The position numbers and the translations under genes are program-made. A stretch of 44,529 nt of DNA, taken from NCBI RefSeq assembly GCF_013030945.1, contig NZ_JABBXF010000095.1, positions 1 through 44,529 on the forward strand, read 5' to 3'. How positions within the stretch are numbered: position 1 is the stretch's first letter; each line of letters begins with the position of its first letter. Below are positions 32,439-41,597 of this stretch, piece after piece. The DNA comes from Streptomyces morookaense. Its GTDB lineage: Bacteria > Actinomycetota > Actinomycetes > Streptomycetales > Streptomycetaceae. The notes beneath the pieces are model-generated. The model had not been told where the DNA came from. It ran no database searches and saw only the letters and a list, made by a program, of their open reading frames with translations.

Positions 32439-33813
32439 GCCCCACCGTACTCTCAGGCTCACTGCCGTCCTGGCTAGCGTGCAGACAGCTGTCGTCCTTC
32501 TGGCAGCTCGCGCCGTAGCCGCACCGACGCCCACTCCGACGTCTCCCTCGAGTCCGCTCCCCACGCCGGCGGGATCGCCGACAGTGACGCCGACACCGGG
32601 CGCCAGCCCTTCGCCGAAGGACAACTGCGACCTCATCGTCGGCCCCGCCAAGGACTACTGCCAAGGCGGCAACGGAAGCCACGGCTCCGGGCTTTCCCCC
32701 AACGACCCCCAATCCACCCTCGACCCCCTCTCCTCCCTCGCCAAAGGCTGTGCCGACGCCGCCGCGTGGATCGTCAAGAAGCTGTCCCAGGCCGTCCACG
32801 CCACCGGCAACGTGGACTTCACCAACGGCTCCTTCCTCCGGCAGTACGCCGTCGTCTTCGCCGCCTCCACCGTCCTGACGCTCGTCCTGTGGCTGCTGGC
32901 CGTGGCCAAGCGGGCCGTGCGCGGGGTGCCGTTCTCGGAGGCGGTGACCGAGGCCGTCGGGTTCCTCTGGCTCACCGTGCTGGCCTCGGCGTTCACGCCG
33001 CTCATCCTCTACACGGTCGTCAACGCCACCGACGCCGTCACGGACGTGATCGCCACGGGATCCTCGTCCGACAACGACACGTTCTTCGGCGGGTTCGCCG
33101 ACGCCCTGCAGAAGGGCAACAACATCGGCGGCGGCCCGATCATGCTGATCGTCGTGTCGCTCGTCTCCGTGCTCGCCGCAGGCGTCCTGTGGCTGGAGCT
33201 GGTGATCCGGGCCGCGCTGCTCTACGTCGGCGCACTGCTGGGAACCGCCGTGTACGCGGGGCTCGTCGACAAGAACATGTGGGGGCATGTCCGCCGCTGG
33301 GCGGGCATCATGATCGCGGTGATCCTCGTCAAGCCGATCATCGTGATCGTGCTGGGCCTGGCCGGGGCGCTGTCGTCCGGCAAGGGACCCAACTCCTTCT
33401 CCGCGGTGGTGTCCGGCCTCGCGATCATCGTGCTGGCCATCTTCGCCAGCGCGATGATCTACCGCTTCGTGCCGGGCTTCGGCGACGAGATCGTCAGCAG
33501 CCGCAACGCCAGCAAGGACGCGGCGTCCCGGCAGGCCGCCGCCGTGATCTCCTCGCCCGCCGCGCTCGTCAAGCAGGGCATCACCACCCACAGCGCCCGC
33601 GGCGGCGGAGGCGGCAACGGCGCCGCCCCGCAGCAGTCGCGCCCCGCCAACCCCGTCTCGGGCGGCGTGTCCACGCACGGTGCACGCCCTGGCGCCGCCC
33701 CCGGCGGCAACGGCAACGCCCCCTCCGCAGTCCCCGCGCCCCGCGGGGCGCAGAACAACAGCAATCGCAATACCGGCAATACCGGCAAGTCTTCCGGAGG
33801 TGAGCGGAGTTGA
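32428..33813 (+). CDS. polytopic membrane protein, VirB6/TrbL-like
   Basis: 461 residues. A signal-like N-terminus ends near AVAA, then a Thr/Pro/Ser-rich stretch with a C-x(10)-C pair, then at least six membrane helices (residues about 135-365) and a Gly/Asn/Ser-rich tail of 90 residues. This layout matches VirB6/TrbL-type channel components of Gram-positive conjugation systems. The ATG at 32428 has GGAGG upstream. The next gene starts at TTG within its stop (TTGA), so translation is coupled. Confidence 0.8.
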   Translation: MPGRPHRTLRLTAVLASVQTAVVLLAARAVAAPTPTPTSPSSPLPTPAGSPTVTPTPGASPSPKDNCDLIVGPAKDYCQGGNGSHGSGLSPNDPQSTLDPLSSLAKGCADAAAWIVKKLSQAVHATGNVDFTNGSFLRQYAVVFAASTVLTLVLWLLAVAKRAVRGVPFSEAVTEAVGFLWLTVLASAFTPLILYTVVNATDAVTDVIATGSSSDNDTFFGGFADALQKGNNIGGGPIMLIVVSLVSVLAAGVLWLELVIRAALLYVGALLGTAVYAGLVDKNMWGHVRRWAGIMIAVILVKPIIVIVLGLAGALSSGKGPNSFSAVVSGLAIIVLAIFASAMIYRFVPGFGDEIVSSRNASKDAASRQAAAVISSPAALVKQGITTHSARGGGGGNGAAPQQSRPANPVSGGVSTHGARPGAAPGGNGNAPSAVPAPRGAQNNSNRNTGNTGKSSGGERS

Positions 33814-35369
33814 CGGTCCCGGCGCAGTCCCAGCCGATCGCGGCCCGCCGTACGTATCTGATCGGCCGCGCCCGCCCCAACGCGGTGGTCGGCAAGAACC
33901 GGGAGACCGGCGAGATCGCACTGATCATCGCGGGGGCGTTCCTCGGCATGATGTGCGGGCTGCTGGTACCGATCCTCCCGCTGCGGATCGTCACGCTCAG
34001 CGGCTTCCCCGCGCTCGCCCTCGCCGCCGTCTACGTGCCGTACAAGGGCCGTACGTTCTACAAGTGGTTCGAGATCAACCGCTCGTTCAAACGCACCGTG
34101 CGCCGCGGCGCGACGTACCGTTCCGCCGCCGCCGAGGCGGGTACGCGGCTGGACGGGCGGGAGGTCGAGGTCGGGCCGCCGCCGGGCATCGGGCGGATCA
34201 ACTGGCTGGCCGCGCCCTTCGGGCCGGACGAGATCGCCGTCCTGCTGCACGCGGACCGGCGCACCGTGACGGCCGCCATCGAGATCGAGGGCCCGGGCGT
34301 GGGCCTGCGGGACTCGGAGGACCAGGAGGCGCTCGTCGAGCGCTTCGGCACGCTGCTCAAGCACGTGGCCAACGGCGACGGTTACGTCACCCGCATCCAG
34401 ATGCTGGCCCGTACGCTCCCCGCCGATCCGGACGCGCACGCCAAGGATCTCGAGCGGCGGGGCGACGAGACGGCGCCGGCCTGGCTGAAGGATTCGTACG
34501 ACCAGTTGCAGTCGATGGTGTCGACGTCGTCCGAGCAGCACCGCGCGTACCTGGTCGCGTGCATGCACTACAGCCGGGAGCTCGCCGCCGAGGCCCAGGC
34601 CATCGCCCGCGCCTCCCAGCACGAGGGCGGCAGGCGCAGGCTGGACCGCGACGGTGCGCTCGCCGTCGTCATGGCACGCGAACTGACGGACATCTGCGCC
34701 CGGCTCGCCGAGGCCGACATCCGGGTCCGGCAGCCGCTCGGCCAGAGCCGGCTGGCCTCGCTCGTGCACTCGATGTACGACCCGGACCACCCGATCGACC
34801 ACATCCAGGCGATGACCCGGCGCAACGCCTGGCCGGCCGAGCTGGACGCGATGGAGCCCACGTACCTGCAGGCGAAGACGCGTGAGTCGGCCACCCGTGC
34901 GCCCTGGTGCCACTCGACCGCCTGGGTGAAGGAGTGGCCGATGACGCCGGTGGGCGTCAACTTCCTGGCCCCGTTGCTCGTTCACACGCCGGATGTCATC
35001 CGCACGGTCGCCGTGTGCATGGACCTGGAACCGACCGAGGTGGCCATCGAGCGGATGCTGACCGAGAAGACGAACGACGACGCCGACGCCTCGCGCGCCG
35101 CCAAGATGAACCGCGTCGTCGACCCCCGCGACGTCGCCCACCACTCGCGCGTCGACCAGCGCGGCGAGGACCTCGCCAGCGGAGCGGCCGGCGTCAACCT
35201 CGTCGGGTACATCACCGTCTCGTCCCGGTCGCCGGAGGCGCTCGCGCGCGACAAGCGGACCATAAGAGCCTCGGCGGGCAAGAGCTACCTCAAGCTCGAG
35301 TGGTGCGACCGCGAGCACCACCGCGCCTTCGTCAACACGCTGCCGTTCGCGACCGGCATCCGACGATAG
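33810..35369 (+). CDS. SCO6880-family conjugation-like protein
   Basis: 519 residues. Two early membrane helices (ALIIAGAFLGMMCGLLVPIL and a following ALALAAVYVPY) precede a long cytoplasmic region rich in charged residues with AAIEIEGPGVGLRDSEDQEA and, at the end, SYLKLEWCDREHHRAFVNTL. This is the actinobacterial SCO6880 family, comparable to a VirB3 plus N-terminal VirB4 segment and always followed by the ATPase. The start is TTG 33810 after GGAGGTGAG. It is 20 bases from the next gene. Confidence 0.83.
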   Translation: MTVPAQSQPIAARRTYLIGRARPNAVVGKNRETGEIALIIAGAFLGMMCGLLVPILPLRIVTLSGFPALALAAVYVPYKGRTFYKWFEINRSFKRTVRRGATYRSAAAEAGTRLDGREVEVGPPPGIGRINWLAAPFGPDEIAVLLHADRRTVTAAIEIEGPGVGLRDSEDQEALVERFGTLLKHVANGDGYVTRIQMLARTLPADPDAHAKDLERRGDETAPAWLKDSYDQLQSMVSTSSEQHRAYLVACMHYSRELAAEAQAIARASQHEGGRRRLDRDGALAVVMARELTDICARLAEADIRVRQPLGQSRLASLVHSMYDPDHPIDHIQAMTRRNAWPAELDAMEPTYLQAKTRESATRAPWCHSTAWVKEWPMTPVGVNFLAPLLVHTPDVIRTVAVCMDLEPTEVAIERMLTEKTNDDADASRAAKMNRVVDPRDVAHHSRVDQRGEDLASGAAGVNLVGYITVSSRSPEALARDKRTIRASAGKSYLKLEWCDREHHRAFVNTLPFATGIRR

Positions 35370-35389
35370 AGGGATGTGAGGGGTTTCCC

Positions 35390-36871
35390 GTGCTCGATCC
35401 GCTCGCCGCCGTCACCGACGCCTTCACCAGCCTGCTCTTCGGCAAGGTGGAGACCACCCGGCTGCCGGTGCGGACATCCACCGGCCAGGCACAGGCCGTC
35501 TACCTCCCCACCGCGGCCCCCGGCCTCGGCGACTCGGGAGTGATCATCGGGCGCGAGGTGTACTCCGGCAAGGGTTATATCTACGACCCGTTCCAGCTCT
35601 ACGGGCAGCAACTGCCCGCCCCCCACTGGCTCGTCCTGGGCGAGTCCGGCAACGGCAAGTCGGCTCTGGAGAAGACGTACGTCCTGCGCCAGCTGCGGTT
35701 CCGCGACCGGCAGGTCGTCGTCCTGGACGCACAGGGCGAGGACGGCGTCGGCGAGTGGAACCTCATCGCCCAGCAGCTGGGCATCACCCCCATCCGGCTG
35801 GACCCGATGTCCGCCCGCGAGGGCGGCACCGTGCTCAACCCGCTCGACCCGGCCATCACCACGACCGGGCAGCTGGCCCTGCTGCGCACGATCATCGAGG
35901 TCGCGACGGGGCGCGGGCTCGACGAGCGGGCGGGGTTCGCGCTGAAGGTCGCGCACGCGGCCGTGCTCGATCAGTACGGCGCCGCCTCCGCCGAGGGGGA
36001 CGGGAACGGCACCGGCCGGCAGCCGGTGCTCACGGACATCGTGGAGCAACTCCGGCACCCCGAGGCCGAGTCGGCGGAGTCGATGAATGTCGACATAGAC
36101 GACGTCCGCGCCTGGGGTCTGGACGTGGCCCTGGTGCTGGACCGCCTGATCGACGGCGACCTGCGCGGCATGTTCGACGGCCCGACGACCGTGGGCATCG
36201 ACCTCGACGCACCGCTGATCGTCTTCGACCTCTCCCGCATCGACCGCAACTCCATCGCCATGCCGATCCTGATGGCGATCGTCGGCGTCTGGCTGGAGCA
36301 CACCTGGATCCGGCCGGACCGCAGGAAGCGCATCTTCCTGGTCGAAGAGGCCTGGCACATCATCAACTCCCCCTTCGTGGCCCAGCTGTTCCAGCGGCTG
36401 CTCAAGTTCGGGCGGCGGCTGGGCCTGTCGTTCGTGGCGGTCGTGCACCACCTGTCGGACGTCGTCGACGGCGCGGCCGCGAAGGAGGCGGCGGCCATCC
36501 TCAAGATGGCGTCCACCCGCACCATCTACGCGCAGAAAGCGGACGAGGCTCGGGCCACCGGCCGGGTGCTTGGCCTGCCGCGCTGGGCGGTGGAGATCAT
36601 TCCGACCCTGACGCCGGGCATCGCCGTGTGGGACGTCAACGGCAACGTGCAGGTCGTCAAGCACCTCGTCACCGACGCCGAACGCCCGCTGGTCTACACC
36701 GACCGCGCCATGACCGAGGAGGGCACGGCCCGCGAACTCGCCGCCGAGGCCGAGGCCGCGGAACGGGCGCACGCGGCGATAGGCACCCCGTACGCCGACG
36801 AGCCGTACGGATCACCTGATCCTTCCGAATCATCCGCATCATCCACATCTTCCGAATCGACGGTGGCGTGA
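35390..36871 (+). CDS. VirB4/TraC-like ATPase of the T4SS-like cluster
   Basis: 493 residues, cytoplasmic. The Walker A GESGNGKSA (84-92) and Walker B RIFLVEEAW (314-322) are intact, and VLDAQGED, LNPLDP and the arginine-rich LFQRLLKFGRRLGLS region are in family positions. It would power assembly or transport through the membrane components. I start it at GTG 35390 with GAGGGG upstream; the longer frame to 34907 overlaps the previous gene in nonsense phase. The tail after residue 470 is Ser-rich. Confidence 0.9.
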   Translation: MLDPLAAVTDAFTSLLFGKVETTRLPVRTSTGQAQAVYLPTAAPGLGDSGVIIGREVYSGKGYIYDPFQLYGQQLPAPHWLVLGESGNGKSALEKTYVLRQLRFRDRQVVVLDAQGEDGVGEWNLIAQQLGITPIRLDPMSAREGGTVLNPLDPAITTTGQLALLRTIIEVATGRGLDERAGFALKVAHAAVLDQYGAASAEGDGNGTGRQPVLTDIVEQLRHPEAESAESMNVDIDDVRAWGLDVALVLDRLIDGDLRGMFDGPTTVGIDLDAPLIVFDLSRIDRNSIAMPILMAIVGVWLEHTWIRPDRRKRIFLVEEAWHIINSPFVAQLFQRLLKFGRRLGLSFVAVVHHLSDVVDGAAAKEAAAILKMASTRTIYAQKADEARATGRVLGLPRWAVEIIPTLTPGIAVWDVNGNVQVVKHLVTDAERPLVYTDRAMTEEGTARELAAEAEAAERAHAAIGTPYADEPYGSPDPSESSASSTSSESTVA

Positions 36872-36872
36872 G

Positions 36873-38360
36873 ATGGCGCCGGGGGGCGGCGAGCCGGGAA
36901 CGTCCCGGCCGGAACGGGGAATTCCCGACGGGGTGCTGGTCAGCGTCATCGCCTTCCTGCTGGGGCTGACGCTCCTGGTCTGGACGGCGACGGGCCTGGC
37001 TGCCCTGATCGTGCACGGCAGCTGGCCGCACGGGGTGACCGTCCTGCACACCCCGCAGGCGATGCGCCACCTGATGACCCAGCCCCGCGACCTGCCCGCC
37101 GCCTGGCCGGAGACCACGCGGGACGAACTGTCGGGGTACGGGCTCTTCTGGGGCATCCTCGTCGGCGAACTGCTCGTGGCCGTCGTGCTGATGGTGTTCG
37201 TCATCGGCACCCTGGCCCGGTGGCGCGCGGTCCGGGGGCGGGCGCGGAAGGCGGAATCCTTGACGGGCGAAACGGTGCCTGTCCAGGCAACGGCCGTTGC
37301 GGCGGAGGCCGTTACAGCGGAGGCCGTTGCAGCTCCTGTGACTGCAGAAGCGGCGCCCACGACACCGCAGCCCGTCCCTGCCCCTGCCCCCGCCCCCGTG
37401 CCGGCACCGGCCACGGAGGCGGCCGCACCCGTGCGGCTCGTCTACGCCACGGGCACCGCACGCCGCCCGGCCGCCGCCCGCGCGGTCCTCGAAGCCGCCG
37501 GGCCCGCCCTCGTCACCACCAGCGACCCCCAACTCTGGGCCGACACCCGGGGATCGCGCGCCAAGCTGGGCCCGGTGCACGTCTTCGACCCCAGCCACCT
37601 CCTCGACACTCCCGACCGGCTGCGATGGAGCCCCACCGCGGGCTGCGAGTCCCGCGCCACCGCCGGCGCCCGCGCGGCCGCGCTCCTCGCACCCGTACGC
37701 CCCCCGAGCGCACTCGACTCGGCCACCGCCGACACCGCCGAGACGCTGCTGCGCTGTTGGCTGCACGCGGCCGCCGTGGACGGCCGCCCCTTTCGTCAAC
37801 TGCACCGCTGGGCACAGGGTTCGGCGGCACACGAACCCGTACGCATCCTGCGCACCAACCCCAAGGCGATGGGCGGTACGGCGGGCGAGCTGGAATCCGC
37901 CCTCACAGCCCACCCCGAACGGCGCGACATGGCACAGGAGTTGACGGCCCGCGCGCTGGGGGCGCTCGACTCCATCCACATTCGCGACGCGTGCAACCCC
38001 AATCGGGCGGATTCGCTGGCACTGGAATCATTCATCGCCGAAGGGGGAACGCTCTACGTGGTGGGTGAGGCGATTGAGGATCCCCGCACCCGCCCGGGTG
38101 CGATGCCGTTGCTGACCGCACTCGCCGCAAGCGTGGTCGAGCGCGGCCGGGGCATGGCCGAACGGTCATCTTCCGGTCGGCTCGACCCACCACTCACCCT
38201 GGTGCTGGACGATGTGGCAGCCGTGGCACCACTGCCTTCTCTCCCGGAACTCCTGGAACAGGGCGATGAGTTGGGCCTGCCCGTGCTGGCCCTGATGCGC
38301 TCGCAGGAGCAGGGCCGGGCCCGCTGGCCACGAGCCGCCGCTTTCGCCGCACGGACGTAG
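36873..38360 (+). CDS. coupling-protein-like (TraD/VirD4-type) membrane protein lacking a P-loop
   Basis: 495 residues. Two membrane helices (about 20-48 and 88-115), an Ala/Pro/Val linker, then a cytoplasmic domain with a VHVFDPS motif, TLLRCWLHAAAVDGR and a Walker-B-like LTLVLDDVAAVAPLPSLPEL, as in type IV coupling proteins. The Walker A site, expected before residue 220, is replaced by VRLVYATGTARRPAA, with no GxxxxGKS/T. It also stops soon after the SQEQGRARW motif. It may therefore bind cargo or the ATPase without hydrolysing ATP. The start is one base after the previous stop (TGAGATG). Confidence 0.82.
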   Translation: MAPGGGEPGTSRPERGIPDGVLVSVIAFLLGLTLLVWTATGLAALIVHGSWPHGVTVLHTPQAMRHLMTQPRDLPAAWPETTRDELSGYGLFWGILVGELLVAVVLMVFVIGTLARWRAVRGRARKAESLTGETVPVQATAVAAEAVTAEAVAAPVTAEAAPTTPQPVPAPAPAPVPAPATEAAAPVRLVYATGTARRPAAARAVLEAAGPALVTTSDPQLWADTRGSRAKLGPVHVFDPSHLLDTPDRLRWSPTAGCESRATAGARAAALLAPVRPPSALDSATADTAETLLRCWLHAAAVDGRPFRQLHRWAQGSAAHEPVRILRTNPKAMGGTAGELESALTAHPERRDMAQELTARALGALDSIHIRDACNPNRADSLALESFIAEGGTLYVVGEAIEDPRTRPGAMPLLTALAASVVERGRGMAERSSSGRLDPPLTLVLDDVAAVAPLPSLPELLEQGDELGLPVLALMRSQEQGRARWPRAAAFAART

Positions 38361-38387
38361 CCGGGGACGATATCGGCTCGCCACGGC

Positions 38388-39560
38388 CTACGCAGCCCAC
38401 TCATCCGGCGTGCGGTCGGGCGACTGCGACCGGATCTCGGCTATGAGCAGCTGCAGCAGGTCGGTGGAGTTGCCGGGGGGCAGCGCGTCCAGGGCGGCCT
38501 GGGCGTAGGCGAGACCGCCGGCCACATCTCCGGCCCGGGCCAGCACGAGGCCCCGGTGCAGCTCCATATGCGTGGCGAACCGCAGAAGCTGCGGCGGGAG
38601 TTCACGCTGCGTCTCGTCGTAGGCGTGGTCGGCCCGTTTCTCGTCCCCCAGCCGGGTCGACAGAAGGGACAGGAAACCGTTCACGCGCCAGGCAGGTATG
38701 TCGAAGTCGCTCACCTTTCCCGATATGGAGAAGGGCCGCGGACTCCCGGATGCCTCGGCGGCCTCGAAGGTCCTGCGCGCGTCGTCGGCTAGCCGCAGCG
38801 CCTCCGTCCGCTCCCCGTGGATGGCGGCCGAACAGGCCTTGCTGAGATTGGCGGCCACGAGCCCCGGCGACGGCTGCCCGCCGAGGGCCAGAGCCTGGTC
38901 GGCGAACATGTCGGCGAGGCCGAGGGAGGTACCCCAGTACCCCAGGGACAGCACGGCCCGGCCGCGCACCCAGACGCGGATCGCCCGGTCCCCCGACCGG
39001 TCCGCCGCCTCCGCGGCCGACCGGTACCAGGAAGCCGCCCTGGCCTCCTCCGCCTGGGAGAAGGTCGTCGCATACATGGTCATCAGCAGGGCGGCCACGG
39101 CCCACATCCGGGGCTCGTCGAGCTGCTGCTGGACGACGACCAGGTCGTCGGCGAGCCGGCGCTGCATCTCGGCCGCGCCCAGGACCAGATAGTCGACGCC
39201 GTGCCGGGTCAGCCGGGCCTCCCACTCCTCCAGCGGGGGCCCGCCCCGCAGCCGCACGGCGAACCCCCTGCTCAGCAGGTCGTCGGCCACCGCGGGGGCG
39301 ACCTTGGCCACGAGGCCGTCCGGCACCCCGGACGGGCCCCGCCCGGGTCCCGTCCCTTCGAGCACGCTCAGCGGAACGCCCAGAGCCACGGCCAGGTGAC
39401 GCAGGTAGAAGGGCCCGGGCCGGACCTTGCCGCGCTCCCACCCGCTGACGTACTCGCGCGTGAGGTTCGCCCCGGAGCTGCGGTTGAGCTCCGTGGCCAG
39501 CCTGCCCTGGCTCCACCCCTGCGCCTTGCGCAGGTCTCTGATGAGATCGCCGATCATCAC
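38388..39560 (-). CDS. XRE-family regulator with TPR-like C-terminus
   Basis: 390 residues. HTH_3 at about 4-60 (LIRDLRKAQGWSQGRLATEL then LTREYVSGWERGKVRPGPFY), followed by a helical TPR-like region of 300 residues, the layout of AfsR/SARP-unrelated XRE-TPR proteins that may sense a ligand or peptide. A GTG at 39558 and an ATG at 39555 are alternative first codons. It converges on the transfer-like cluster with a 27-base gap. Confidence 0.87.
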   Translation of the reverse strand: MMIGDLIRDLRKAQGWSQGRLATELNRSSGANLTREYVSGWERGKVRPGPFYLRHLAVALGVPLSVLEGTGPGRGPSGVPDGLVAKVAPAVADDLLSRGFAVRLRGGPPLEEWEARLTRHGVDYLVLGAAEMQRRLADDLVVVQQQLDEPRMWAVAALLMTMYATTFSQAEEARAASWYRSAAEAADRSGDRAIRVWVRGRAVLSLGYWGTSLGLADMFADQALALGGQPSPGLVAANLSKACSAAIHGERTEALRLADDARRTFEAAEASGSPRPFSISGKVSDFDIPAWRVNGFLSLLSTRLGDEKRADHAYDETQRELPPQLLRFATHMELHRGLVLARAGDVAGGLAYAQAALDALPPGNSTDLLQLLIAEIRSQSPDRTPDEWAA

Positions 39561-39641
39561 GGATCACATCTTGCCCCTAGAAATGCCACTACCGAACGCC
39601 GGGCCTGCAGGAGAGGGTGGCAATCGAGTCACGGGGGAGCC

Positions 39642-39684
39642 GACGGGTCCGGATGCGCAACGGGGGAACGCATCCGGGCCCGTC
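39642..39684. terminator. 16-bp hairpin after the serine hydrolase gene
   Basis: GACGGGTCCGGATGCG (39642-39657) pairs with CGCATCCGGGCCCGTC (39669-39684), one G-U pair, loop 11 bases. It starts 3 bases past the hydrolase stop and also lies in the leader of the XRE-TPR gene. Confidence 0.8.
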
Positions 39685-39687
39685 GTT

Positions 39688-40794
39688 TCACCGGTCCCCG
39701 AAGCCCGCCTTGATGATCTTTCCGACGATCACGTTCCCCTCCTCGCCCTTGGCATCCGTCGCGTTCACGGAGTACACAGGGGTCCGCGAGAGGTCTCGCG
39801 TGGCGCCTATCCCGTCCTGATAGCCGTAGCGGGCGCCGGTCTTGCCGTAGACGACCTTGTCCCCGATCGTCATCCGGGTCAGGCCGCTCGTGTACGCGGC
39901 CTTGCCGCCGCCGTACATCGGAACGTCCGGAACCGTGAACATCAGCTCCAGCTCCGGCTGCGGCACGACCCGGCCCTTGAAGAGGGCGGTCATGAACCGC
40001 TCAAGGTCGGCCGTCGTGGTGATGAGGTCACCGGAGGCCCAGGTGCAGGACTGGTCCCACGCGGTGACGTCCTCCAGGTGCGTGGTGCCGTCCTTGTCCT
40101 TCACCACCTGGTAGCCGTGCGTGTGCGGGCCGCGGATCCCGGTCGCGTTCCCCGGGCTGTAGGTGTCCTTCAGCTGGAGCGGCTTGAGCACCCGGTCGCG
40201 CAGCTCCTGCTCGTAACTGCGCCCGGTGGCCTTCTCGATCAGCAGGCCCAGCACGTTGTACCCGATGTTGCTGTAGTGCTGCTGGGTGCCCGGCTGGAAC
40301 TCCATGCCCTGGGTGAAGCCGGCCTGGACGAGCTTGCGGTGGTCCCACGTGGTGAACCGCCCGCCGGTGTCACCGCCGGGCAGCCCGCTCGTGTAGTTGA
40401 GCAACTGCTCGACCCGCACCTCGGGATAGCCGGCCGGCAGCAGGCCCGGCAGGTACTGCTGCACGGTCCCCTTCAGGTCCAACTTGTGCTCGTGCACCAG
40501 TTGGAGCACCACCGCCGCCGTGAACACCTTCGTGACGCTCCCCGCGCGGAAGCGCTCGTTCCCGTGCACCGCCCGGTGCATGCGGATGTCGGACTGCCCG
40601 GAGACGCCCGTCCAGTGCCCGTCCGCACCGCCCACCCGCACCTGGGCCGCGGTCGCGTCCGCGCTCGGCAGCCCCGCGATGGCCCGGCGCAGAGCGGCAT
40701 CATCCGGCTGGGCGGCAGCGGCAGGACCGGCCACGCCCATGCTCACGGCAGCAGCGGCAATCGCGGCCACAAGGGCAATCTTCTTACGGCGCAT
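39688..40794 (-). CDS. secreted serine hydrolase (beta-lactamase / D-Ala-D-Ala carboxypeptidase fold)
   Basis: 368 residues with a signal peptide (MRRKKIALVAAIAAAAVSMG ... AAA). The S-x-x-K site is S86-V-T-K89, the Y-x-N is Y174-S-N176 and the KTG-like box is YGKTGARYG. This is class C beta-lactamase-type fold; it could be a carboxypeptidase, esterase or R61-like enzyme. GGGGGAA precedes the ATG at 40792-40794. It follows the GNAT-kinase-regulator operon in the same direction, which may control it. Confidence 0.9.
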   Translation of the reverse strand: MRRKKIALVAAIAAAAVSMGVAGPAAAAQPDDAALRRAIAGLPSADATAAQVRVGGADGHWTGVSGQSDIRMHRAVHGNERFRAGSVTKVFTAAVVLQLVHEHKLDLKGTVQQYLPGLLPAGYPEVRVEQLLNYTSGLPGGDTGGRFTTWDHRKLVQAGFTQGMEFQPGTQQHYSNIGYNVLGLLIEKATGRSYEQELRDRVLKPLQLKDTYSPGNATGIRGPHTHGYQVVKDKDGTTHLEDVTAWDQSCTWASGDLITTTADLERFMTALFKGRVVPQPELELMFTVPDVPMYGGGKAAYTSGLTRMTIGDKVVYGKTGARYGYQDGIGATRDLSRTPVYSVNATDAKGEEGNVIVGKIIKAGFGDR

Positions 40795-40934
40795 GGTGGT
40801 TCCCCCGAGGAAATCGTCGGCAACTGCTGTCGGATTCCATCCTCGGGAAACCGCCGCCTCCGCGAATCGCCGACGCGACGGGTCTTGTCACCCGCGCAAC
40901 TCCCCCGCGCGGGGGACCCGGTCACCCGGGCCGC

Positions 40935-41597
40935 TCACTCTCCCGGGGCGATGAGCCCGGTCTCGTACGCGCAGATGACCGCCTGGATCCGGTCCCGCAG
41001 GCCCAGCTTCGACAGCACGTTGCTCACGTGGGTCTTCACCGTGTGCTCGCTGACCACGAGTTCGTTCGCGATCTCCGCGTTGGACTTCCCGCGGCCCAGG
41101 AGGACCAGCGTCTCCCGCTCGCGCGCGGTGAGCCTGCCCAGGCGGACGGACGCCCCCGACTCCCGCCGCGCAGGCCCCCTGCTGGTGAAGTCGGCGACCA
41201 GCCGGCGGGCCACGGACGGCGCCAGCAGCGAATCCCCCGCGGCCACCACCCGCACCGCGTGCACCAGGTCGTCCCGGCGCACGTCCTTGAGCAGGAAGCC
41301 GCTGGCCCCGGCGTGCAGGGCCTCGTAGACGTAGTCGTCCTGGTCGAACGTGGTGAGCATGACGGCCTTGCACCCCGACTCCGCGCACACCGTGCGGGCC
41401 GCCGCGATGCCGTCCATGCGGGGCATCCTGATGTCGAGCAGCACGACGTCGGGCGTGTGTCTGCGGACCGCCTCGACGGCCTCCACACCGTCCGCCGCCT
41501 CCGCGACCACCTCGATGTCGGGCTGTACTTCGAGCATCATCGCGAAGCCGCTGCGCACCAGTTCCTGGTCGTCGGCCACCACCACACGGATCGTCAC
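40935..41597 (-). CDS. NarL/FixJ-type response regulator
   Basis: 220 residues. Receiver domain with D9-D10 and phospho-acceptor D55 (VVLLD), K at about 105 (FLLKD), and a LuxR HTH (LTARERETLVLLGRGKSNAE ... TVKTHVSNVLSKLGLRDR). GTG 41595-41597 overlaps the kinase stop (GTGA). It is similar in layout to the regulator at 244-933, so the window has two paralogous systems. Confidence 0.93.
   Translation of the reverse strand: MTIRVVVADDQELVRSGFAMMLEVQPDIEVVAEAADGVEAVEAVRRHTPDVVLLDIRMPRMDGIAAARTVCAESGCKAVMLTTFDQDDYVYEALHAGASGFLLKDVRRDDLVHAVRVVAAGDSLLAPSVARRLVADFTSRGPARRESGASVRLGRLTARERETLVLLGRGKSNAEIANELVVSEHTVKTHVSNVLSKLGLRDRIQAVICAYETGLIAPGE

Noticed and set aside
34907..35389. Longer start for the VirB4-like ATPase
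   Set aside because: The extra 161 residues overlap the SCO6880-family gene in a His/Arg/Pro-rich nonsense phase; GTG 35390 has a ribosome site.
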